The translations under genes and the position numbers were made by a program. From CALXXL01 sp034926605 (lineage in GTDB: Bacteria > Verrucomicrobiota > Lentisphaeria > Victivallales > Victivallaceae): 64,000 nucleotides of DNA. The stretch spans positions 223,437 to 287,436 of the forward strand of contig JAYFQV010000009.1 in the NCBI GenBank assembly GCA_034926605.1. The letters run 5' to 3'. Below, piece after piece: positions 58,684 to 64,000 of the stretch; position 1 is the first letter of the stretch, and each line of letters begins with the position of its first letter. The notes under the pieces were generated by a model. The model saw nothing but the letters and a program-made list of their open reading frames with translations, did not search any database and was not told the DNA's origin.

Positions 58684-60801
58684 CTACAGGTGAACCGATA
58701 TGTCGTCGACGTCGGGATGGTCCATAGGTCGCATAGCACCATCGTCGATCCCGTTTCCCCCGACGCTGTACAGTGTGCCGTCCTTGAACTTGAACGGCTG
58801 GCCGGAGTAGGGGTCGATGCCGGGAATGATAGACGGGTAGGCGCCGTCGGCCCGCCGCTGTTTTTCCATCGCAATCGCGCAGCGCAGCAGCGCCAGACGC
58901 ACATCGGTACGGCGCTCTGCGGTTTCGGCTTTTTCAAAGTAGGCGAAGAACTCGAACATGCGTTCCGATTGGCTTGCGTCCGCCAGTTTCCTGAAGAAGG
59001 CATTTGCTCTTTCATCACGTTCTTTCAGCGGAAGTTGACGGATTGCCACCAGCTCGGCAATGTTGTCGGCATATTGGCGTAATGCGGCGGCGGATTTCGG
59101 TTCGGTCATATTATTGATGAGTTCTTTGGCTGTCGGCGTATTTCTGAAGCTGATAAGTTCCGTTGCCAGACAGGAATCGGCATCATGGCGGTATTGCCGG
59201 ATGGCTTCGGCGGTCATAGCATCTAGCTCATCCAGCTGCTGCAAGGACAGCTTGTGCAATATGGCGGACGACTCTTCGCATGTGAGGCAGAGGATTGCGT
59301 CGGAGGTCAGGGCGGAGACAATCAGCCGTCCCGAAGCCGCCAGTTCCGACAGCCTGAACTCTTGAGAGATATAATTAAGGATATCTTTGCCATTATCTGC
59401 TGTCCGGAGACGGACAAAATCGAACCTTGCCGCCATTCTGAACATGCGCAGTCTTTCCAGTTGGAATTCTATGGATTGTTCTGACAAATCCCAATTGAAT
59501 TCCTGTATCGGATTGGGGGCGTCGCATATCTTATCTATCAGCTCAGCGGCGTTCTGATTGCCATCGGCCAGCGGCGACCCATCGGCATCGCATTTCCACT
59601 CGTAGCGGATAAGTTTTGCAAGCGTGGGTGATGGTTCGCCGTTTACTCCGCCGCCGGTCCACACGTTGTCCGGAATATCGAGGTTGAACGGTGCCAGCCT
59701 GGCTTTTGCGTAGTCGATGAACTCGATTTCTTCCGCGCCGAGCGCCTGAAACGCCGACGGCGCGAAGCAGGTTGCCGCTATCGCCGCGGTCAATGCCGCC
59801 ATAGCGATTTTGCGATGATTCTTAGGCGTTTCCAGATTGATTCCGCCGATCCGGATTTTTATTCGCCGGGCGGCCGCTCCCAACCCCAGCGTTGCTGAGG
59901 TTCCGGGGGCGCGGAACGCCAGCAGAAGCCGCGAGTAAACGGCAGCCAGCGCAGCATCGAATCCCGGACTGCGCCTGACCGCGGCGTCGCAGTCGAGTTC
60001 GCAGACCAGCCGGAACCGGTTGGCCAGCATCCGCAGAAATACATTGGGAAACAGAAGAGATTCCAGCAGACAGAGCAGAAAATTGACCGCATTGTCACCG
60101 CGTTTCAGGTGTTCGATCTCATGGGTGAAAAGCATTCGCCATTCTGCATCGGAAAAATCGTTCTGCCGGGCGAGGGGGCAGAACACCGCACGGTGCCGTC
60201 CGAACCCGAAACTGGCCGGTTCCGGCAGCCGCGTGCCGCCGTCCTTCAGCACCACGGAGAGCTTGGCGCATCCGGCCGTCTCCCGCGCCGTGGTGAACAG
60301 CGTGAACAGTCGTCCGGCGGCGATATCCGGACAGCTGGCGGTTCGCCGTAGCCATATGAAATATCCGGCAAATTGCTTTGCCCAAAGCACCGCGACAATC
60401 ACCGCATATGCCAGCATGGCGAGATCGAAGATGTTCATGGCGGCGGTCGTCTTCGGCGCTTCGGCCGGCGCGGCTTCGTACCGCGTCGTGTTTTCCCGGC
60501 GCGTAACGCCGCCGGTCGTCCGGCGGATGTTTGCCGACCGGCTGATTGTCGATGGAATTTCCGTCAGCATCGCAACACCGCTTTCAAGCGTGGACATGCC
60601 TTGTCCTCGCGCCGGAGCATCCGGCAGCGACATGAAGCCAACTGGCAGGATAACCAGCAGTATCGCGGCCAGATAAAGGCCGCGGAGTCCGGCGAACATC
60701 AGTTTGCGGCGGAGCACAAGTTCCGTCAGCATTATCACCAGCACCACCATTGCGCCGCGGATGCAGCCGGTCAGGACATACCATAGTATTGCCATGCTCA
60801 T
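58684..60801 (-). CDS. M56/BlaR1-type membrane metallopeptidase
   Basis: 705 aa. Membrane segments at about 5-60 and near 125-150, then the M56 peptidase: HEIEHLKRGD with His227/Glu228/His231 and ELDCDAAV as the second ligand site, another membrane span at about 335-360 (ALTAAIAATCFAPSAF). The long C-terminal part lies outside the cytoplasm. It is not a penicillin-binding sensor like that of BlaR1; it ends in a PVC-type tail DPYSGQPFKFKDGTLYS, then VGGNGIDDGA and DDISVHL. Paired with the BlaI-type repressor (overlap ATGA at 60798), so it probably cleaves this repressor after sensing an unknown envelope signal. Confidence 0.87.
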   Translation of the reverse strand: MSMAILWYVLTGCIRGAMVVLVIMLTELVLRRKLMFAGLRGLYLAAILLVILPVGFMSLPDAPARGQGMSTLESGVAMLTEIPSTISRSANIRRTTGGVTRRENTTRYEAAPAEAPKTTAAMNIFDLAMLAYAVIVAVLWAKQFAGYFIWLRRTASCPDIAAGRLFTLFTTARETAGCAKLSVVLKDGGTRLPEPASFGFGRHRAVFCPLARQNDFSDAEWRMLFTHEIEHLKRGDNAVNFLLCLLESLLFPNVFLRMLANRFRLVCELDCDAAVRRSPGFDAALAAVYSRLLLAFRAPGTSATLGLGAAARRIKIRIGGINLETPKNHRKIAMAALTAAIAATCFAPSAFQALGAEEIEFIDYAKARLAPFNLDIPDNVWTGGGVNGEPSPTLAKLIRYEWKCDADGSPLADGNQNAAELIDKICDAPNPIQEFNWDLSEQSIEFQLERLRMFRMAARFDFVRLRTADNGKDILNYISQEFRLSELAASGRLIVSALTSDAILCLTCEESSAILHKLSLQQLDELDAMTAEAIRQYRHDADSCLATELISFRNTPTAKELINNMTEPKSAAALRQYADNIAELVAIRQLPLKERDERANAFFRKLADASQSERMFEFFAYFEKAETAERRTDVRLALLRCAIAMEKQRRADGAYPSIIPGIDPYSGQPFKFKDGTLYSVGGNGIDDGAMRPMDHPDVDDISVHL

Positions 60802-61166
60802 TTTTCGTTCCGCCTTTCCAGTTCCCGCTCAAGTTCTGCGAGATCGTCCGGAGATATTTTACCGCGTTCCATGAAGAACGACAGCATCGCCCGGGTTCCG
60901 CCGAAAGTGCGCATGATGAAGTTATCGCTGGCCGAGTCCAGATACTCTTTGCGGCCGACCAGCGGTTTGTAACGGTAACCGCGCCTCTCGCCGGATTGCT
61001 CCACCGCTTTTTTGCCCATCAGCCGCGTCAGCATGGTTCGGATGGTGCCCAGTTCCCAGCGATTGCTCTGCTGAACACCGGCAACCAGCTCGGGCAAGGT
61101 GAGCGGAGATCTTTCCCATAGCACTTTCATCAGCTCAAGCTCGCCGTCGGTGATTTGAATTTTCAT
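60798..61166 (-). CDS. BlaI/MecI-type transcriptional repressor
   Basis: 122 aa, winged-helix repressor normally destroyed by its M56 partner. Features: DGELELMKVLWERSPLTLPELV, then RWELGTIRTMLTRLMGKKAVEQ (recognition helix), and a C-terminal dimer helix. Cognate promoter and dyad lie just upstream. ATG 61166 has AGGAGG about 12 bases upstream. Its operon with the M56 gene is divergent from the PP2C phosphatase. Confidence 0.92.
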   Translation of the reverse strand: MKIQITDGELELMKVLWERSPLTLPELVAGVQQSNRWELGTIRTMLTRLMGKKAVEQSGERRGYRYKPLVGRKEYLDSASDNFIMRTFGGTRAMLSFFMERGKISPDDLAELERELERRNEK

Positions 61167-61196
61167 TTATCCTGCCCCTCCTGTTGTGTTATGTGT

Positions 61197-61218
61197 ATAT
61201 GCTACAATGGGAGCATAT
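61197..61218. promoter_or_regulatory. Operator dyad of the BlaI-type repressor
   Basis: ATATGCT (61197-61203) and AGCATAT (61212-61218) are exact inverted repeats with an eight-base spacer. The dyad covers the -10 box and half of the promoter spacer, the classic position for autorepression by BlaI-type proteins. The half-site differs from the staphylococcal TACA/TGTA core. Confidence 0.65.
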
Positions 61219-61227
61219 GAAAATCAA
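61199..61227 (-). promoter_or_regulatory. Promoter of the blaI/M56 operon
   Basis: Minus strand -35 TTGATT (61222-61227), 17-base spacer, -10 TAGCAT (61199-61204), overlapped by the operator. Confidence 0.7.
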
Positions 61228-61277
61228 GCCATGTTTCAAAAAAAATTGAAAAAAACTTTCAGGTTGGCTTCGCAACA

Positions 61278-61306
61278 TTGAAAAACCTGCCGTAATAAAT
61301 TATATT
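61278..61306 (+). promoter_or_regulatory. Promoter of the PP2C phosphatase gene, with a flanking dyad
   Basis: -35 TTGAAA (61278-61283), 17-base spacer, -10 TATATT (61301-61306). CAGGTT (61260-61265) and AACCTG (61284-61289) form an inverted repeat on either side of the -35 box and could be an operator. Confidence 0.7.
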
Positions 61307-61350
61307 TTCTATCAAATTAATGCGGTTAAGGGTCAAAATCGGAGTAGAAG

Positions 61351-63303
61351 ATGCGTTTTCTGCGGAATCGTGGATTGGTTTTCAAGCAGTGTTTTTGGAT
61401 AATGTTGTGCATAGGGGTGGTGGCGGGGGCCATCTATGTTTTGGTTCGCGCGCAGGCGGTGAAGATGCTGAGGGACTCGCTGCAGCAGCAGGCGATGCAG
61501 ATCGGCGAGGGTACCGTCAATCGGATGGATCAGACCTTTTTCGAAAGCATGCGGGTTGCGGAACTGCTGGCGGCCCGCCTCGGCGAGCGCGGGCTGACCC
61601 GTGCCGAACTGCAGTCCGTGATGAAGGAAACGCTGACCGCCGCCCATGCGGCGCGTCCGTCGATACTCGCGCTGGCGGTGGCATATGAACCTGGAGCGTT
61701 CGGAAACCGGGATGAGCTGATGGAACTTGCGGTTTGCACCGCGGACGGCGTGGATTTGCGGCAGGGCGGCAATTATCTCGCAAAACCTTGGTATCGCAAC
61801 TCAAAAGAGCAGAACCGGGGGGTGTGGTGTGAACCGTTCATCGGCGACTTCGTGACCGAGCCGATCGCAATTTACACGCTGCCGTTTTATGAAATCGGCG
61901 CAGACGGCTCCCGTAAGTTTGCCGGGATTGTATGCGTCGACCTCTCCATCGCGTGGCTGCGCGAGCTGGTGGACGATCTGCACATTGAAAATTCCGGATA
62001 TGCGTTTCTGCTGTCCGGCAAGGGCAGGGTGGTGGCGCATCCGAACCCGGACTGGGTCTATAACAAGACGGTGGATGAACTGGCGGTGGAACTCGGCAAC
62101 CGCCAGATGGGGAACATCGGCATCAATATGACCGCAGGCCGTCGTGGGTTTGCCCCGTATACGGCGCCCGGAGGCGTGAAATCCTGGATATATTTCATGC
62201 CGCTTGCGAGCAATGGATGGTCGTTCGGAATCGTGTTCCCGGAGGCCCGGATGTTTGAAAAGGTCGACGAACTTCAGAACATCACCGCGGCGGCCGGGTG
62301 CCTGGGGCTGGCGGCGCTGCTGGCGGTGGTGATCGCCGTCACCATGCGGATAAGCCGCCCGCTGAAGAAACTGGCGGTGGTGGCAAGAGAGATCGGCAAG
62401 GGCAATTTTAAGGTCGATATTCCAAAGATACCGGGCGGCGATGAACTTGGGATTTTTGCGAGGGCGTTCCGCCATATGAGGGTTTCGTTGGTCGAGCACA
62501 TGGAAAATCTTCGGAAAGTCACCAGCGCCAAGGAGAAGATCGAGAGCGAGCTGAAAGTGGCGCAGTCCATACAGATGGGCATATTGCCGGAAATACTGCC
62601 TCCGTTCCCCAAATGCGATTATTTTGAGATCGACGCGCTGCTGAATCCCGCCCGTGAAGTGGGGGGTGACCTGTATGACTTTTTCATGCTGAGCGACACC
62701 GCGGTTTGTCTGGCGGTTGGCGACGTTTCCGGCAAAGGGGTTCCGGCTTCGCTGTTCATGGCGGTGACCCAGACGTTGCACCGCGGCCTGGCGCGCGGAG
62801 AAAAAATCGATGCGGAGGCAATCGTGTCGCAGATGAATTATGCGCTGTGCCATCAGAACAGCGCTTCAATGTTCGTGACCTATGTGTTCGGCGCGTTCGA
62901 CCTGGTGTCCGGTGTGTTTTCATACTGCAACGCCGGGCACAATCCGTTTTGCCTCATGCGGGCGGGCGGCGAAGTGACGCTGGCGGCAGTTCGTCACGGT
63001 ATTCCGCTTGGAGTGGACGCCGATGCGGAATACGGCCGCTCGGAACTGAAACTTTCACCCGGGGATTCACTGTTCTTCTACACAGACGGCGTGACCGAAG
63101 CCAAGAACGCCCTGGATGAATTCTTCGGTGAAAAGCGATTGCTGGCCGTGCTTGCGGAAGCCAATAGGAGCAAGGCATCGCCCGCCGAGGTGACCCGGGC
63201 GGTCGCCGCCGCCGTAGCGGAGTTCGTTGGCGGTGCCGAACAGTTCGACGACATTACGATGCTGTGCGTGCGCATAACCGCGCTCGCCGCCGTTGACGAA
63301 TAA
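61351..63303 (+). CDS. RsbU-type PP2C phosphatase with dCache sensor and HAMP
   Basis: 650-aa membrane receptor phosphatase. First membrane segment at about 12-30; a periplasmic dCache domain (about 40-305; AKPWYRNSKEQNRGVWCEPF, GFVCVDLSI-like IVCVDLSIAWL, WSFGIVFP); second membrane segment at about 310-330; HAMP (about 333-385); coiled linker with LKVAQSIQMGILP; and the SpoIIE-type PP2C domain with metal residues in REVGGDLYDFF, GDVSGKGVPASLFM, NAGHNPFCL, YTDGVTEAKN and FDDITMLCV. It would dephosphorylate an anti-sigma antagonist (STAS protein), but no STAS or anti-sigma kinase gene is nearby. Divergent from the BlaI gene, own promoter. Confidence 0.93.
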   Translation: MRFLRNRGLVFKQCFWIMLCIGVVAGAIYVLVRAQAVKMLRDSLQQQAMQIGEGTVNRMDQTFFESMRVAELLAARLGERGLTRAELQSVMKETLTAAHAARPSILALAVAYEPGAFGNRDELMELAVCTADGVDLRQGGNYLAKPWYRNSKEQNRGVWCEPFIGDFVTEPIAIYTLPFYEIGADGSRKFAGIVCVDLSIAWLRELVDDLHIENSGYAFLLSGKGRVVAHPNPDWVYNKTVDELAVELGNRQMGNIGINMTAGRRGFAPYTAPGGVKSWIYFMPLASNGWSFGIVFPEARMFEKVDELQNITAAAGCLGLAALLAVVIAVTMRISRPLKKLAVVAREIGKGNFKVDIPKIPGGDELGIFARAFRHMRVSLVEHMENLRKVTSAKEKIESELKVAQSIQMGILPEILPPFPKCDYFEIDALLNPAREVGGDLYDFFMLSDTAVCLAVGDVSGKGVPASLFMAVTQTLHRGLARGEKIDAEAIVSQMNYALCHQNSASMFVTYVFGAFDLVSGVFSYCNAGHNPFCLMRAGGEVTLAAVRHGIPLGVDADAEYGRSELKLSPGDSLFFYTDGVTEAKNALDEFFGEKRLLAVLAEANRSKASPAEVTRAVAAAVAEFVGGAEQFDDITMLCVRITALAAVDE

Positions 63304-63336
63304 GCCGCCGGACGGCGGGAGCACGGACGGTCCGGA

Positions 63337-64000
63337 TCAGGCCAGCATGCCGTTCTTATACAGGCTGTCGTCGCTTTCCGTGAACTCGGAGGTCGCGGCG
63401 GCGATTTCCGCATCCCATGAGAGGCTGGAAAGCGGGAAGTCTATTCCGGTCTGTGCCAGATCGGTCTTTATCACCGATTTTCCGGTGGCGGCGGAACTCT
63501 GGTTTCCGGCCGCGTCAAACGCGGTGAGTTCGTAATTCCAGGTGCCTTTGGTTGCCGCGTCGATTTCGAAACCAAGCGCACCGGCTTCCAGAGTTACCGT
63601 GTTTTCAAGGTTTTGGCCGTATCTCAGCGTATACCCGGTGACGCCCACATTGTCTTTGGGCGTGGCCCAGCTCAGGGTTATGGTGTTGCCGTTGACCTTC
63701 GCTTTCAGCGATACTTTGGCCGGGGCGGTGGCGTCGGCAACGTCGAAAGTGACCGCGTCGCTCCATTCGCCGACGTTCTTGTCTTTGTCGATGGCGCGCA
63801 CCATGTAGGTGTGGCTGCCGATGGACAGCTTGCTGACCTTCAGGGTGTTCTTGGTGGCGGAGTAGATTTTGCCGTCCACCGAGATCTCATACTTGGCGAC
63901 GGTTCCCGAGTTGTCGGTGCCGGCGGTCCAGTTGAGCACGGCGGTGTACTTGCTGTCGGCCACCGGAGTGGACAGTCCTACGACCTGTTCCGGCGGGGTG
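63337..64000 (-). CDS. C-terminal part of an FN3-repeat surface protein (cut by the window edge)
   Basis: The reading frame is open to the right edge; 221 codons are visible and the true start lies outside the window. It carries at least two fibronectin type III domains with their hallmarks (EQVVGLSTPV...VLNWTA, HTYMVRAIDKDKNVGEWSD, VSLKAKVNGNTITLSWATP, NYELTAFDAAGNQSS), spaced about 90 residues apart, and a distinct acidic tail ending SEFTESDDSLYKNGMLA. The layout fits a large secreted or surface adhesin. The internal GTG at 63963 is not a start. The tail could be a secretion or anchoring signal, but I cannot assign it to a known system. Confidence 0.8.
   Translation of the reverse strand, partial: TPPEQVVGLSTPVADSKYTAVLNWTAGTDNSGTVAKYEISVDGKIYSATKNTLKVSKLSIGSHTYMVRAIDKDKNVGEWSDAVTFDVADATAPAKVSLKAKVNGNTITLSWATPKDNVGVTGYTLRYGQNLENTVTLEAGALGFEIDAATKGTWNYELTAFDAAGNQSSAATGKSVIKTDLAQTGIDFPLSSLSWDAEIAAATSEFTESDDSLYKNGMLA

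Noticed and set aside
63304..63336. GC-rich inverted repeat CCGCC-GGAC-GGCGG between the PP2C and FN3 genes as a terminator
   Set aside because: Stem of five with no T-run on either strand.
1..64000. Insertion sequences, prophage, integrases, CRISPR arrays, toxin-antitoxin or restriction modules
   Set aside because: None of the clear reading frames or repeats supports any of these; the tRNA-Pro gene is not flanked by an integrase or a duplicated tRNA end inside the window.

Overview
The window looks like the chromosome of a GC-rich, Gram-negative heterotroph of the PVC superphylum, most probably a Lentisphaerota/Victivallis-type bacterium. Evidence is indirect: outer-membrane functions (YdbH/YnbE/YdbL set, several lipoproteins), a stand-alone pseudopilin of the kind greatly expanded in PVC bacteria, an M56 peptidase whose C-terminus carries a DPxxGxP...YSVGxNGxDD tail seen in PVC proteins, and sugar-active enzymes for N-acetylated glycans. 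No rRNA, IS element, prophage or CRISPR array was seen. Genes are densely packed, often with ATGA start/stop overlaps, and promoters of the form TTGnnn-N16/17-TAnAtT are easy to see in most divergent gaps.

Layout. 0-2 kb: tRNA-Pro(GGG) divergent from a FecCD-type permease plus ABC ATPase. 2-8.6 kb (minus): a secreted beta-N-acetylglucosaminidase-like enzyme with its own promoter, then an operon lipoprotein - nrdR - ATP-cone-like protein - Gfo/Idh oxidoreductase - ispE. 8.7-14.9 kb (plus): pheA, purQ and a 1405-aa glycogen debranching enzyme, then a convergent pseudopilin. 15.5-21.3 kb (plus): secreted unknown protein, lytic transglycosylase, a two-gene chromate transporter, a DUF6694-like lipoprotein followed by a 24-aa micro-lipoprotein, and a fused phosphoglycosyltransferase/nucleotide-binding protein. 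21.4-27.3 kb (minus): operon citrate synthase - aminotransferase - pgi - KamA-type radical SAM - pyrF. 27.5-39 kb (plus): META-domain lipoprotein/methyltransferase/HD hydrolase; two PilT-like proteins, the second with a destroyed nucleotide-binding site; a heptad-repeat secreted protein; homocysteine methyltransferase-MTHFR fusion, NlpC/P60 peptidase, fabD and fabG. 39-44.4 kb: an S26-like peptidase and AGE epimerase (minus), and a sialate O-acetylesterase with an iron alcohol dehydrogenase (plus). 44.5-50.4 kb (minus): operon nadA - ygjP-like - ydbH - ynbE - ydbL - trxB. 50.9-63.3 kb: a signalling block of three PAS-rich membrane proteins (only the first has a kinase), a BlaR1/BlaI-type pair with a visible operator, and an RsbU-type PP2C phosphatase. 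The right edge cuts an FN3-repeat protein.

How the genes work together: the window mixes housekeeping metabolism (isoprenoid, aromatic amino acid, purine, pyrimidine, NAD, fatty acid and one-carbon pathways) with glycan scavenging (GH84/GH20-like, sialate esterase, AGE epimerase, lytic transglycosylase, NlpC/P60) and envelope upkeep. The most unusual items are the PilT-like pair with a pseudo-ATPase, the PAS-only sensor proteins without output domains, the ATP-cone-like partner of NrdR, the glycosyltransferase fusion, the micro-lipoprotein, and at least two genes whose promoters sit so close to the start codon that their messages should be leaderless.
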